64,000 nucleotides of DNA from Enterovibrio norvegicus FF-33 (GCF_000286835.2 NZ_AJYD02000013.1:468308-532307), one strand, 5' to 3'; numbered from the stretch's first letter, positions 53,663-63,158 are shown. Made by a program: numbers and translations. Notes: generated by a model not told the origin, from the sequence alone.

Positions 53663-55546
53663 ATGGAAGCGGAACAAATAGAAATCGCAGCGTTTCTCAA
53701 ACAACATGCACCGTTTAATCATTTGCCGGAAGAGGTGGTCGACGAGGTCGCCAAGCAGGTGGAAATATCCTATTTTCGTGCAGATACGCAGCTTTTTGAA
53801 TACGGCGCACCTATCCATGATTTGTGTGTAGTGAGAAGCGGTGTACTCGAAATATACCGTCGAAACGGTGAGCTGTTTAATCGCTTGTCTGAAGGCGGGA
53901 TCTTCGGTCAATGGGGGCTATTAATGAACCGTCGGGTTCGTTATGCCGCCAAGGCCATTGAAGACAGCTTGGTGTATTTCATTCCTGATACGGTATTTGA
54001 CGATCTCTTTGAGCGTTTCGAAGTGTTCTCTGACTTCATGGAAACGGAAGACACCACGCGTTTGCGTCAGGCAGTTGAAAGCCAGAGTGACAGCAATGAC
54101 CTGACAACCTCGAAAGTCAGTTCCCTGATTCTTCGTGATCCGGTGACCGTGGAATGTGAAGCGACGATTCAACAAGCCGCGAAAATCATGACGGATGAAG
54201 GTGTTTCTTCGTTGTTGGTCATGACCACGGAAACAGACGAAGACGATCAGGAAACGACGCGCGTGGTAGGTATTATCACTGATCGCGATTTGCGTTCTCG
54301 TGTCATCGCCTTGGGTTTGCCTTATGAAACGCAGGTTTCAGAGATCTTAACACCGCAGTTGATCACCCTTGATCACAATGCCTATGTGTTTGAAGCCATG
54401 TTGGCGATGCTGAGAAACAACCTGCATCATTTGCCTATTCTCCGCCACCAAAAACCAGTGGGCGTGATTGCGTTGTCTGACATTGTTCGTTACGAGTCTC
54501 AAAGCAGTTTGGTGATCGTCAGCAGCATTTATCGTCAGCAAACCATTGATGATTTGGAAGCCATTGCCAAAGGCGTGCCAGCTTGCTTCTCGCGCATGGT
54601 GTCTGAAGATGCCAACTCGCACATGATTGGTTCTGCAATGGCGGTTATCGGGCGCAGCTTCAAACAGCGCTTGCTGGAGTTGGGCGAAGAAGAATTTGGC
54701 CCGCCACCCGTGCCGTATTGTTTCTTGGCTCTGGGCTCGATGGCGCGTGATGAGCAATTAATTGTGACTGACCAAGACAATGCCATGATCTTGGATGACA
54801 AATACGACCCCGCTGAGCACGATGAGTATTTTGCTCACTTAGCCAAGTTTGTCAGTGATGGGCTTGCACGCTGCGGTTACAGCTATTGTACAGGTAACAT
54901 TATGGCGACAAACCCCGAATGGCGTAAAACTCGCACGGAATGGGAAGCGTGTTTTGCTGACTGGATTGACCAACCCAATCCTAAGTCTTTGCTTAACAGT
55001 AGTATCTTCTTTGATCTTGATGGGGTTTATGGCGCGACGAACTGGGCGGAAACGCTGAAAGCTTTCATTGGCCGTCGTGCTCGCCGTAATAACCGCTTTT
55101 TGGCTTGTATGGCGCGCAATGCGTTGAACCGCACGCCGCCATTGGGTTTCTTTAAAAACTTCGTGATGGAACAAGACGGTCGCCACAAGAATTCCATGAA
55201 CTTGAAGCGACGCGGCACTGCGCCACTGGCGGATTTGATCCGAGTCCATGCGCTGGCAGTGGACTCTCGTTCTCAGAACTCCTTTGAGCGCCTTGATGAC
55301 ATCATTGAAGCTGGGATTTTGCCAAAAGGTCGTGGTGAAGATATTCGCGATGCGATGGAGTTTATTTCCACCGTGCGTATTCGCCATCAGGCATTAGATG
55401 TCGAAGCGGATATTGAACCGGATAACAACATCGAACCAGATAACTTGTCTGAGTTTGAGCGCCGTAACCTGAAGGATGCGTTCCAAATCCTAAGTAATGC
55501 GCAGAAGTTTTTGAAATATCGCTATCAACCGAATCGCAGTAACTAG
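53663..55546 (+). CDS. cNMP-binding/CBS/DUF294 nucleotidyltransferase-like protein
   Basis: This 627-residue protein has a cyclic-nucleotide-binding-type domain (15-130), two CBS domains (about 155-280), a DUF294 nucleotidyltransferase domain with GSMARDEQ (358-365) and D370-x-D372, and a DUF294 C-terminal region. The GS...D-x-D motif is that of GlnD-type uridylyltransferases. Such proteins are usually encoded with DnaQ-like exonucleases and sodium/acetate symporters. Here the same pair follows BCCT transporters, suggesting transport control. Target and ligand are unknown. Confidence 0.9.
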   Translation: MEAEQIEIAAFLKQHAPFNHLPEEVVDEVAKQVEISYFRADTQLFEYGAPIHDLCVVRSGVLEIYRRNGELFNRLSEGGIFGQWGLLMNRRVRYAAKAIEDSLVYFIPDTVFDDLFERFEVFSDFMETEDTTRLRQAVESQSDSNDLTTSKVSSLILRDPVTVECEATIQQAAKIMTDEGVSSLLVMTTETDEDDQETTRVVGIITDRDLRSRVIALGLPYETQVSEILTPQLITLDHNAYVFEAMLAMLRNNLHHLPILRHQKPVGVIALSDIVRYESQSSLVIVSSIYRQQTIDDLEAIAKGVPACFSRMVSEDANSHMIGSAMAVIGRSFKQRLLELGEEEFGPPPVPYCFLALGSMARDEQLIVTDQDNAMILDDKYDPAEHDEYFAHLAKFVSDGLARCGYSYCTGNIMATNPEWRKTRTEWEACFADWIDQPNPKSLLNSSIFFDLDGVYGATNWAETLKAFIGRRARRNNRFLACMARNALNRTPPLGFFKNFVMEQDGRHKNSMNLKRRGTAPLADLIRVHALAVDSRSQNSFERLDDIIEAGILPKGRGEDIRDAMEFISTVRIRHQALDVEADIEPDNNIEPDNLSEFERRNLKDAFQILSNAQKFLKYRYQPNRSN

Positions 55547-55555
55547 GGGGTTATC

Positions 55556-56293
55556 ATGTTGTATCTTGCTCCTCCTAAACAAGCAACACCCGCGAATGCA
55601 GGCCCTGATTGGCCAACGTTGATTGAGCGATTAAAACAAAAAGCAAAAGTCCCTTTGCTGAGGCGCTTTTATGAAGTGACCAATACCAACGGAGACACGC
55701 CGCTTTCTGAGCTGGAGTTTGTCGCCCTTGATCTTGAAACCACAGGGCTCGATCCGCTGAAAAGCGAGATCATCAGTGTTGGGTTGGTGCCTTTTACGTT
55801 GTCACGTATTCATTGCCGTGACGCGAAACATTGGATAGTGAAACCGCGTAAAGCCTTGCATGAAGATTCGGTCGTGTTTCATGGTATTACCCATTCCGAT
55901 GTCTGTGATGCACCCGATTTACGCCGTATTCTCGAAGAAGTATTGGCGGCCTTAGAAGGCAAAATCGTGGTGGTGCATTATCGTCGTATCGAGCGTGAAT
56001 TCATTGATTCGGCGATTAAGCAGCGATTGGGTGAAGGGTTACTGTTCCCTGTGATTGATACACTGGAAATTGAGTCATGGTTTTACCGTAAACCCAGGCA
56101 CAAATTTTGGTCATGTGTATTGCGTAAACCGTTGACTTCAATTCGTTTAGCCGACAGTCGACGCCGCTACAATTTGCCATTCTATCAAGGGCATAATGCA
56201 TTGATAGATGCCATTGCGACGGCAGAATTGTTGCAAGCGCAAGTGGCACACCGTTTTAGCCCTGATTGTCCGTTGAAGGCACTTTGGCGATAA
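55556..56293 (+). CDS. DEDDh-family 3'-5' exonuclease (DnaQ-like)
   Basis: This 245-residue protein has exonuclease motif I FVALDLETTGLD (Asp59, Glu61) and motif III GHNALIDAIATAEL. In the middle motif HYRRIEREFID, Glu replaces the usual Asp of the FD pattern, a variation I associate with this DUF294-linked group. It could degrade single-stranded DNA or RNA. It starts 9 bp after the DUF294 stop with GGGGG upstream, so they are one operon. Confidence 0.88.
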   Translation: MLYLAPPKQATPANAGPDWPTLIERLKQKAKVPLLRRFYEVTNTNGDTPLSELEFVALDLETTGLDPLKSEIISVGLVPFTLSRIHCRDAKHWIVKPRKALHEDSVVFHGITHSDVCDAPDLRRILEEVLAALEGKIVVVHYRRIEREFIDSAIKQRLGEGLLFPVIDTLEIESWFYRKPRHKFWSCVLRKPLTSIRLADSRRRYNLPFYQGHNALIDAIATAELLQAQVAHRFSPDCPLKALWR

Positions 56294-56500
56294 ACGAAGA
56301 TTCAACAATACGGCGAATGTTGCATGCTTTCGTGCACAGATAGGCCTAAGTTCACGTTTTTTCGAATTTAATCTCACGGATTTAGGCCTTCAATACGAGT
56401 GTCACTTTCCCTGTGTTAGAGTCAACGTATCCCTCCACTGTGGGGAGTCGGTATCTGTCAATTCAGATGCACATATTCGCTGCCGACAAAGGATGGCAAG

Positions 56501-56959
56501 ATGATTGAAGATAACAAAGTTGTAAAAATCGATTACACGGTAAAAGACGAATCAGGCCAAGTGATTGATTCATCAGAAGGCAAAGAGCCGTTAGCGTATC
56601 TGCATGGCACGGGCAACATTATTCCAGGTTTGGAAAATGCATTGACCGGCAAAGCGGTAGGCGATGCGTTTAGTGCAGTCGTCCAACCTGACGATGCTTA
56701 CGGCCCACGTAATGAATCGATGATCCAAACGGTAGAAAAAAGTGTTTTCCAAGGCGTTGAAGAGATTGAAGTGGGTATGGTCTTCAATGCGCAAGGTCCT
56801 CAAGGTGATATCCAAGTGACTATCGCAGAGATAGATGGCGAGCAAGTCACGATTGACGGCAACCATCCTTTAGCGGGTTTGGTGCTGCATTTTGAAGGCG
56901 AAGTCCGCGAAGTCCGTGACGCGACGCCAGAAGAAATTGAACACGGCCACGTGCACTAA
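56501..56959 (+). CDS. FKBP-type peptidyl-prolyl isomerase (SlyD-like)
   Basis: This 152-residue protein has the SlyD-like split FKBP fold: VKIDYTVKDESGQVIDSS, then YLHGTGNIIPGLENAL (FKBP), a chaperone insert flap (residues 65-125) and LHFEGEVREVRDATPEE. It ends EHGHVH, without the long His/Cys metal-binding tail of SlyD. It should catalyse cis-trans proline isomerisation in the cytoplasm. Confidence 0.92.
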   Translation: MIEDNKVVKIDYTVKDESGQVIDSSEGKEPLAYLHGTGNIIPGLENALTGKAVGDAFSAVVQPDDAYGPRNESMIQTVEKSVFQGVEEIEVGMVFNAQGPQGDIQVTIAEIDGEQVTIDGNHPLAGLVLHFEGEVREVRDATPEEIEHGHVH

Positions 56960-56996
56960 TCAGTGCGGTTGGCGATTCACCTTTATGGGTGAGAAA

Positions 56997-57023
56997 AAGC
57001 GAGCTTAAACAGCTCGCTTTTTT
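56997..57023 (+). terminator. Terminator of the FKBP gene
   Basis: AAGCGAGCT-TAAAC-AGCTCGCTT followed by TTTT. Confidence 0.9.
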
Positions 57024-57040
57024 GTTTTCTGGGCTTCAGA

Positions 57041-57075
57041 TTTTTCATTTTTCATTTTTCATCTTTCATCTTTCG
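57041..57075 (-). repeat. Heptanucleotide tandem repeat (TTTTTCA/TCTTTCA x 5) across a stop codon
   Basis: Three copies of TTTTTCA are followed by TCTTTCA and TCTTTCG. The stop codon (57066-57068) of the minus-strand lipoprotein gene falls in the fourth copy. This is the second 7-bp array in the window that overlaps a stop codon; the first is at 16343-16391. Confidence 0.85.
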
Positions 57076-58505
57076 TCTTCAAGTCTTTCCAACAAGCCAT
57101 CAAACATAAACGCCTCATCAAAATGTCGTTCACCGACAAAGGCAATGGCATGCTGCCCTTGTTGGCGCATGGCGCCGGGTGAGCGAACCCCAAACGGCCA
57201 TAAGAACCATTCTTCTCCTCTTGCGCTTTCCGTGATGACACCGTGGCGATTGAACGGACTCATCATACTTCCCGTTTTTGTTTTCAACGTCATTAATATG
57301 GCTAGCGGATTAGCTTCAAGCCTAATCGTGGCGGGGATGTTATCGGTAAAACTCACCTGATTGACCATGTGCTCGCCACCGGTCAATGACACATGAAGAC
57401 GAGAAGATGGGCTCGGTTGAGGAAGGTGGTTCTCAATCGGTCGTTCATCATCGCTTTGCGTGAATTGCAGTGTCGGCTTGAGGGCATACACCATGTGGAA
57501 GCAGCCACATTGATGGATAGAATCGAAGATCAGTGGCGAGCCGTCAGTGTCTAAAGTCAGGCGAAGGTTAATCGCATCCAATGCGCCCGAATAGGGGTCA
57601 AACGTCCCTTTGGCGGTTCTAGCGGGAAACCAAAGCACGTAATTAAGTTGAGGCAAAATATCACCATCAAATCGCGTATAGCTGATGCCTCGGTAGATCA
57701 TGGGAACTTGTGTGTTTACGAAGGGCGTGTTTGCGTCGTCCAATCCAAGCGCGCCGATTAGGTCATCCTGCGTCAAGGTTTCAACGGTCACTATGGGTGT
57801 GTAATGGTTCAAGAGTTGTCGTGTTTGCGTTTCATTGAACATTGGCCAACCCAGTGAAGAAGAGCGGCGGATGCTTCTCATCATGTGTTCAATCTGCTCT
57901 TGTGACATAGGCTGTGACAATATCTTTGAGGCTTCGCTGTAATGGTACGGATAGGCCAATGAGCGGCCAAATTCACTTCTGATGTGGTCTTGTTCTTGTT
58001 CGATTCTTGATTGTGCCACTTTGCTGGCGATGGGATAAGCACCCAACACGCGCTTCCAATGCTGATACGCGGTGGGCAGCATGGGTGCGGCATCACTAAT
58101 GGCTTGCCAGAAATCGTCGCTGTCTGCGCTTACGGTAGTGAGTGCCTGCTGACATTGGGTTAATACTGCTTGTTGTTCAGGTTCGATATTCGTTGATAAA
58201 GCCAAAGCAGTGGTGAGCTGTTGCTGACCAAGGCCTGAGACATAGCTGAGCCATTCGGTGCGCGAAGCGTGACTGTCGAGTTGGTTTGCAAAAGAAGCAC
58301 TGATTCGATCAAAAGCAAGGTGCGGAAATCGCGGGTCTAGATGATAAGGCAACAGGTAGTCGCGTGTAGAATCCACGTTTTGATAGAAACGGTAAAGTGT
58401 TTGTTCACAATCCGTCGCTCCTTTCGAAAGCTGTGGCAAAGGTGATGAGGCGCAGCCTGTCAAACCGAGCAGTAAAAATAAGAAGGCAGACAAGGGTCTC
58501 AGCAT
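57066..58505 (-). CDS. Large lipoprotein of unknown function
   Basis: This 479-residue lipoprotein has a lipobox LLGLTGCASS (Cys18). The N-terminal half is helical; the C-terminal half has a distinctive YVLWFPARTAKGTFDPYSGALDA-type segment (residues ~295-316) and SIHQCGCFHMVYAL, where Cys-x-Cys-x-His could bind metal. No named family. The C-terminus is encoded at the edge of a 7-bp tandem repeat. It is divergent from maa. Confidence 0.75.
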   Translation of the reverse strand: MLRPLSAFLFLLLGLTGCASSPLPQLSKGATDCEQTLYRFYQNVDSTRDYLLPYHLDPRFPHLAFDRISASFANQLDSHASRTEWLSYVSGLGQQQLTTALALSTNIEPEQQAVLTQCQQALTTVSADSDDFWQAISDAAPMLPTAYQHWKRVLGAYPIASKVAQSRIEQEQDHIRSEFGRSLAYPYHYSEASKILSQPMSQEQIEHMMRSIRRSSSLGWPMFNETQTRQLLNHYTPIVTVETLTQDDLIGALGLDDANTPFVNTQVPMIYRGISYTRFDGDILPQLNYVLWFPARTAKGTFDPYSGALDAINLRLTLDTDGSPLIFDSIHQCGCFHMVYALKPTLQFTQSDDERPIENHLPQPSPSSRLHVSLTGGEHMVNQVSFTDNIPATIRLEANPLAILMTLKTKTGSMMSPFNRHGVITESARGEEWFLWPFGVRSPGAMRQQGQHAIAFVGERHFDEAFMFDGLLERLEDER

Positions 58506-58570
58506 TGGATCTCCAGGTTGAGGTAATGTTTTCTTTCTTATCAGTAAGTGTGCGCAATTAAGCGAGAAAA

Positions 58571-59152
58571 ATGAAAACAGAAAAGCAAAAAATGCTAAGT
58601 GGCGAGCTTTATCTTGCCAGTGACCCAGAGCTGGTGGCGGATAAAATGCGCTGCCGAGAAGCCATGCATCGGTTTAATCAGAGCTTACCAGAAAGTGATG
58701 ATTGGAAAGCGGCTAAGCGTGACCTCTTGCCGAATGCAGCAGAAAATGTGTATATCGAGCCGCCATTTTTCTGTGATTACGGCATTCACACTGAAATTGG
58801 TGAGAATGTGTTTATGAATTTTAATTGCACAATTTTAGATGTCGCGCCTGTTCGCATCGGCAACCGTGTGATGATGGCAAATAACGTGCAATTGCTTACT
58901 GCGACACATCCTCTTGATGTGGGGCGTAGGGTCATTGATCTGGAAGAGTACGGATTGCCTATCACCATTGGTGACAATGTCTGGCTTGGCGGCAGTGTGA
59001 TTGTATTACCGGGCGTGACCATTGGTAAGAACTGTGTGATTGGGGCGGGCAGCGTGGTGACGAAAGACATACCTGCCAACCATGTTGCGGTGGGGAACCC
59101 AGCGCGTGTGGTGCGTGAACTTACTGAAGAGGAAGTGGCAGAACGTCATTAA
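58571..59152 (+). CDS. maa: Maltose O-acetyltransferase-like enzyme (left-handed beta-helix)
   Basis: This 193-residue enzyme transfers acetyl groups from acetyl-CoA to a sugar hydroxyl. It has the Maa N-terminal helix region (EKQKMLSGELYLASDPEL) and hexapeptide repeats (IGENVFMNFNC, IGNRVMMANNV, IGDNVWLGGSV). The catalytic His lies in LLTATHPLD. VVTKDIPANHVAVGNPARVV is typical of the family. The true sugar substrate is unknown. Confidence 0.9.
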   Translation: MKTEKQKMLSGELYLASDPELVADKMRCREAMHRFNQSLPESDDWKAAKRDLLPNAAENVYIEPPFFCDYGIHTEIGENVFMNFNCTILDVAPVRIGNRVMMANNVQLLTATHPLDVGRRVIDLEEYGLPITIGDNVWLGGSVIVLPGVTIGKNCVIGAGSVVTKDIPANHVAVGNPARVVRELTEEEVAERH

Positions 59153-59154
59153 GA

Positions 59155-59403
59155 TTAAGTGAGTGCTTCTAACTCGGTGAGTACATCAATCGCGAATTGA
59201 TTGCTTCCACCGCAAATGTCTCGGTCGGCTTTGAATTGGCTGCACACGGCAGGGCGATCTGGTTGGCCGAATATCTTGCACAAATTATTGTCACCAAGCT
59301 GAATACAGCGTTCACCCGCTGGCTTTCCATTTGGCATTCCCGGAATGGCCGATGAAATGCTAGGTGCAATACAACATGCCCCACAGCCTAAACGGCAACT
59401 CAT
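59155..59403 (-). CDS. YkgJ-type Cys-cluster protein
   Basis: This 82-residue protein has CRLGCGACC at its start and further cysteines in ERCIQLGDNNLCKIF and PAVC, forming a zinc- or iron-chelating cluster of the YkgJ/CxxCxxCC family. It stops two bases beyond the maa stop, convergent. ATG 59403 begins at the conserved MSCRLGCGACC; five more residues are possible upstream. Function unknown. Confidence 0.85.
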   Translation of the reverse strand: MSCRLGCGACCIAPSISSAIPGMPNGKPAGERCIQLGDNNLCKIFGQPDRPAVCSQFKADRDICGGSNQFAIDVLTELEALT

Positions 59404-59623
59404 TTCTTGCTCTTTCATCCGATGCGCCCAACACTCAGTGACAATAAGGCGCGCACATTATCATTCAACGCATGTTTAGGCAAAGGCGGCTTATAACCGC
59501 TTGATAATTGGTTTTCCTTTGTTCGATACGCCGCGAGAGAGGGGATAGTCCTTGAACTTTTTGGGCTGGGTGGTATAACGGGCGCCTCTTGGTTTTATCT
59601 CAATATCAACGGTACACATAAAC

Positions 59624-60067
59624 ATGACGACACCTTTCTGGGAACAAAAAACACTGACTGACATGACGGATGCGGAGTGGGAATCACTGTGCGACGGTTG
59701 CGGAAAGTGCTGTCTTCATAAGTTGATTGATGAAGACACCGAAGAGCTTTACTACACCAATATCGCGTGTAGCTTGCTGAACGACAAAACGTGCTCATGC
59801 AAAGACTATGAAAATCGTTTTAGCTATGACGAAGACTGCTTGAAATTGTCACGTGACAAGATCGAGGAGTTCTACTGGCTGCCGGATACCTGCGCATATC
59901 GCTTGTTGGCAGAAGATAAGCCACTGCCAGCGTGGCACCCGTTAATCACGGGCTCGAAAGATGCTATGCATGCCGCCGATGAGTCTGTGCGTGAGAAAGT
60001 GGTTTACGAAATCGACGTGATTGACTGGGAAGACCACATTCTGAACCATCCGAGACGAGGCAAGTAA
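59624..60067 (+). CDS. ycgN: YcgN family Cys-cluster protein (UPF0260)
   Basis: This 147-residue protein starts [26 protein letters not shown], the UPF0260 hallmark, with later cysteines ([16 protein letters not shown] and DTCAYRLL). It probably holds zinc or an Fe-S cluster. It belongs to the same CxxCxxCC superfamily as the convergent YkgJ-type neighbour. dusC begins two bases after its stop, so the two form an operon. Confidence 0.93.
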   Translation: MTTPFWEQKTLTDMTDAEWESLCDGCGKCCLHKLIDEDTEELYYTNIACSLLNDKTCSCKDYENRFSYDEDCLKLSRDKIEEFYWLPDTCAYRLLAEDKPLPAWHPLITGSKDAMHAADESVREKVVYEIDVIDWEDHILNHPRRGK

Positions 60068-60069
60068 GC

Positions 60070-61056
60070 GTGAAGCTTGTTCTTGGTCCAATGGAAGGCG
60101 TGCTTGATGCTTTGATGCGTCAAATGCTCACCGAAATTAACGGTTACGACATGTGCGTGACCGAGTTTGTCCGTATTGTTGATGCTTTGCTTCCGCCGCG
60201 TGTCTATCACCGTATGTGTCCGGAGCTTGAAGCGGGTGGTAAAACGCCATCAGGAACGCCCGTACGCGTGCAATTGCTGGGTCAGTCGCCACAGTTTATG
60301 GCAGAGAACGCTGCGCAAGTGATTGAGCTTGGTTCTGCGGGGGTCGATATCAACTTTGGGTGTCCTTCCAAAACGGTCAATGGCAGTAAAGGCGGAGCTG
60401 CTTTGCTTAAAGAGCCTGAGTTGCTGTTTCAAGTGGTGAAAGCCGTGCGTAATGCCGTTCCTGCGGGCAACGTGGTCAGCGCCAAAGTGCGTTTAGGGTT
60501 TGATGATTGTTCATCGTATCGAGAGATTGTCGACGCGGTTCAATTGGCTGGCGCGGATGAAATTGTGGTGCATGGTCGCAGCAAAGCGGATGCCTATAAG
60601 CCGGGCACAGTGCGCTGGGATTTGATTGGTGACATCACCAAGCGTTTACGCATTCCTGTCACTGCCAATGGGGATATTTGGAATCAGGAAGACGCGTTAC
60701 GCTGCCAGGCCGTAACGGGTTGTGACACCTTGATGGTGTGCCGAGGTGCGTTGAACGTGCCAAATTTAGGCGCGCATATCAAGCGTGGTGAGGCACCCAT
60801 GTCTTGGCACGCCGTGTTAGCGCTTTTGGTTCGCTACTCTGAATTTGAAATTCGTGGTGACAAGGGGTTGTACTACCCGAATCGAGTGAAGCAATGGTTC
60901 CGTTATTTACAAGTGCCATACCCGCAAGCCAATGCATTATTTGCAGAGATTCGCCAGCTAAAAGACAAACAGCAAATTCTGAATATCATCACCAACGCGT
61001 TGCACGATGTTGAAAAACACATCGAACGCCATGCTGAAGAGAGCGTCTTCGCCTAA
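60070..61056 (+). CDS. dusC: tRNA-dihydrouridine(16) synthase DusC
   Basis: DusC reduces uridine 16 of tRNA with FMN and NADPH. The 328-residue protein has LGPMEGVLD (FMN phosphate), VDINFGCPSKTVNGSKGGAA with the catalytic cysteine, KVRLGFDD and VHGRSKADAY. The FGCPSKTVNGSKGG form and length fit DusC rather than DusA or DusB. GTG 60070 is the start, with GAGG at 9 nt. Confidence 0.94.
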   Translation: MKLVLGPMEGVLDALMRQMLTEINGYDMCVTEFVRIVDALLPPRVYHRMCPELEAGGKTPSGTPVRVQLLGQSPQFMAENAAQVIELGSAGVDINFGCPSKTVNGSKGGAALLKEPELLFQVVKAVRNAVPAGNVVSAKVRLGFDDCSSYREIVDAVQLAGADEIVVHGRSKADAYKPGTVRWDLIGDITKRLRIPVTANGDIWNQEDALRCQAVTGCDTLMVCRGALNVPNLGAHIKRGEAPMSWHAVLALLVRYSEFEIRGDKGLYYPNRVKQWFRYLQVPYPQANALFAEIRQLKDKQQILNIITNALHDVEKHIERHAEESVFA

Positions 61057-61098
61057 TTCACGGCTTTTCGTGGCGTAGGGTCGATTAAATTAAGATGT

Positions 61099-61128
61099 AA
61101 AAAAGGCAGACGAGACGTCTGCCTTTTT
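61099..61128 (+). terminator. Terminator after dusC
   Basis: AAAAGGCAGACG-AGA-CGTCTGCCTTTT, flanked by an A run and a T run, so it may act on both strands. Confidence 0.9.
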
Positions 61129-61184
61129 GCATTTATATGCAGCTTACTTTGTCTTGTCTTGTTCAGTGTTGCCCAATAACGGTA

Positions 61185-61859
61185 TCAGTACTGGTTGAGG
61201 ATGCGACCAGGAAGCGTGCGCCTATCGATTCGGCCCGGCCAGTTTTCTTCTGACAAGGCGGTGATCATCGCGCGTGCTACTCGAACCGCTTCTACGGGCT
61301 CCAAATCAGCCAAAGGGCCCGCGAGGAAAGGCGAAAGTGCAGGCATAAAGCGTTGCAGCATTTGTTCATCTTTTCTCGGAGATTCGCGCTCACCAAGCAA
61401 TGGACCAGGACGCGCAATCAAAAAACGTTCAAACCCCATTTCAGATACCGCGCGCTCCATCTTGCCTTTGCAACGCAAGTAGTGGGAGGGTGACCAAGGG
61501 TGGCTAAACAGGCTAGATACGACGGCGAGATGTTTTACGCCCATTACCGCCATCATTCGTGCGACTTTTACGACCAGTTGATAATCAACCGCTTCCAATG
61601 CTTTTTTGGAGCCCGCTTGCTGCTTGGTTGTTCCCAAGGAAATGTAGCCTTGCAACGGCACAGGCCACTGGGGTTGCCAGTGCGTCACTGATAAGTCCGG
61701 ACTTTGATGAACGATAATTTTGTCCGACACGAGGGCTATAGGTCTACGCGTCACCACATGAATATGCGTCACGTTTTGATCACCCAGCAGTTGATGGAGT
61801 AGTTCGTCACCGACCAAGCCTGTGGCTCCGGCCAGAATGACACTTCGAGACGATGGCAA
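61185..61859 (-). CDS. Atypical SDR/NAD(P)-binding protein
   Basis: This 224-residue protein has an N-terminal Rossmann motif ILAGATGLVGDELL, a VVTRRPIAL segment and LGTTKQQAGSKKALEAVDY. VSSLFSHPWSPSHYLRCKGKMERA replaces the classic YxxxK. It resembles the HTATIP2/YwnB-type oxidoreductase group. Substrate unknown. Convergent with dusC. Confidence 0.85.
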   Translation of the reverse strand: MPSSRSVILAGATGLVGDELLHQLLGDQNVTHIHVVTRRPIALVSDKIIVHQSPDLSVTHWQPQWPVPLQGYISLGTTKQQAGSKKALEAVDYQLVVKVARMMAVMGVKHLAVVSSLFSHPWSPSHYLRCKGKMERAVSEMGFERFLIARPGPLLGERESPRKDEQMLQRFMPALSPFLAGPLADLEPVEAVRVARAMITALSEENWPGRIDRRTLPGRILNQY

Positions 61860-62118
61860 AAGAATTTCCTTCCGTATTCTATCGCGGATAAGGCTACCAC
61901 GGTTTGTACAGAATGATTCAATATGTTAAACGCAATATTTAATGAAACGCGAACCGTTGCACGTTTAAAATAGACCCCAACTGGTGCCATTAGCTTGGGT
62001 TTTCAGGTTTTGGTCTATGATTTCAAACCTAGACTTCGCTGATTCATGGCGTGATAGAAATCTGCATATCTGCAGCGTTTCGGTATATTATTCCCCCTTT
62101 CAATTTTCGAGAACCGCA

Positions 62119-62763
62119 ATGACAACATTGGTTGAACTGCAAGACAGCTGGGATGGCATGCCTGCTACCTTTATTGAAGGTGCGCTGCTTGCAGCAAACC
62201 TGTCTCCGGCACCCTTAGATCCTTGTGTATGGCTGCCTATCTTGCAAACAGGCGGTGTCGATGAAGACAATATAGAACCTCTCACTGCTGAGCAAAAACG
62301 AAGCATCATGCTGCGCTTTGAGCAGCAGTACGTTGCGTTGATGAAGCATGAATATGCATTGCCTGATTCACTGTCTTTAGACGAAGCACGTAATGATGAG
62401 CATCAAGCATTTGCTGAAGGCTTCCTTGCGGTCTGGCCTCACATTGAACCAGCATGGCGCGAAGTGACGGTGTCAGACGGCAGTCGTCGTATGCTGTCAG
62501 CGTTGATGACTACCATGTTGTTTCTGCACGACGAAAAAGGAACACTGGCGCAAATGGAAGAAGCCGGTCTTGCTTCACTTCCTTCGCCAGAAAAATACTA
62601 CCAGCAACTGCCACTGATGATTAACGAAGTCGCGCTTGCAGCTGACGAAGTTCAGCAAGGTTCAGGAGCACGTGCAGTTAACCCATATAAGTCTGTTGGA
62701 CGTAACGACCCTTGCCCTTGTGGCAGTGGTAAAAAATTCAAGAAGTGTTGCGGCAACAAATGA
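62119..62763 (+). CDS. YecA-family protein with SEC-C zinc motif
   Basis: This 214-residue protein has a UPF0149/YecA-like helical part (WPHIEPAW, LSALMTTMLFL) and a C-terminal SEC-C zinc motif, NDPCPCGSGKKFKKCCG, as at the end of SecA. Such proteins are linked to protein quality control or SecA-ribosome contacts. ATG 62119 is chosen because upstream sequence to 61984 is not family-like. Its stop overlaps the next start (ATGA), so it is coupled to a Nudix gene. Confidence 0.88.
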   Translation: MTTLVELQDSWDGMPATFIEGALLAANLSPAPLDPCVWLPILQTGGVDEDNIEPLTAEQKRSIMLRFEQQYVALMKHEYALPDSLSLDEARNDEHQAFAEGFLAVWPHIEPAWREVTVSDGSRRMLSALMTTMLFLHDEKGTLAQMEEAGLASLPSPEKYYQQLPLMINEVALAADEVQQGSGARAVNPYKSVGRNDPCPCGSGKKFKKCCGNK

Positions 62764-63158
62764 TGGAAGAAAGCGCGCCAATCCTTGTCGTTGCTGGCGT
62801 GATCGCTGATGGTCAACGCGTATTGATCACTCAACGTTATGATCAAGATAGCGAAGCTGGTCTTTGGGAATTTCCCGGAGGAAAAGTCGAAGAGGGTGAA
62901 ACAGACCAAGAAGCGCTGGCAAGGGAGCTGATTGAGGAGTTGAGTGTGGAGGTTAAGGTGGGCGATTTTCTGCTGGAAACCCTTCACCATTACCCGAACA
63001 AGTCGATTCTACTGCGTAGTTATTCTTGTGAAGTACTCAAAGGCGATGTGACGTTGCACTGTCATCAGGCCATGGCGTGGGTGTCACCAGAAGCACTTAG
63101 CCGCTATACGTTTAGTGGTGCAGATAAGCCGTTGGTGAGACAACTTCAGCAGCAGTAA
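62760..63158 (+). CDS. Nudix (deoxy)nucleoside triphosphate pyrophosphohydrolase
   Basis: This 132-residue protein has a full Nudix box GGKVEEGETDQEALARELIEE followed by LSVEV-type residues; the substrate helix GLWEFPGGKV is like MutT and NudG. AWVSPEAL near the end resembles NudG. It would remove oxidised or modified nucleotides such as 8-oxo-dGTP or 5-methyl-dCTP. ATG 62760 overlaps the upstream stop; the next ATG (62763) is an alternative. Confidence 0.9.
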   Translation: MMEESAPILVVAGVIADGQRVLITQRYDQDSEAGLWEFPGGKVEEGETDQEALARELIEELSVEVKVGDFLLETLHHYPNKSILLRSYSCEVLKGDVTLHCHQAMAWVSPEALSRYTFSGADKPLVRQLQQQ

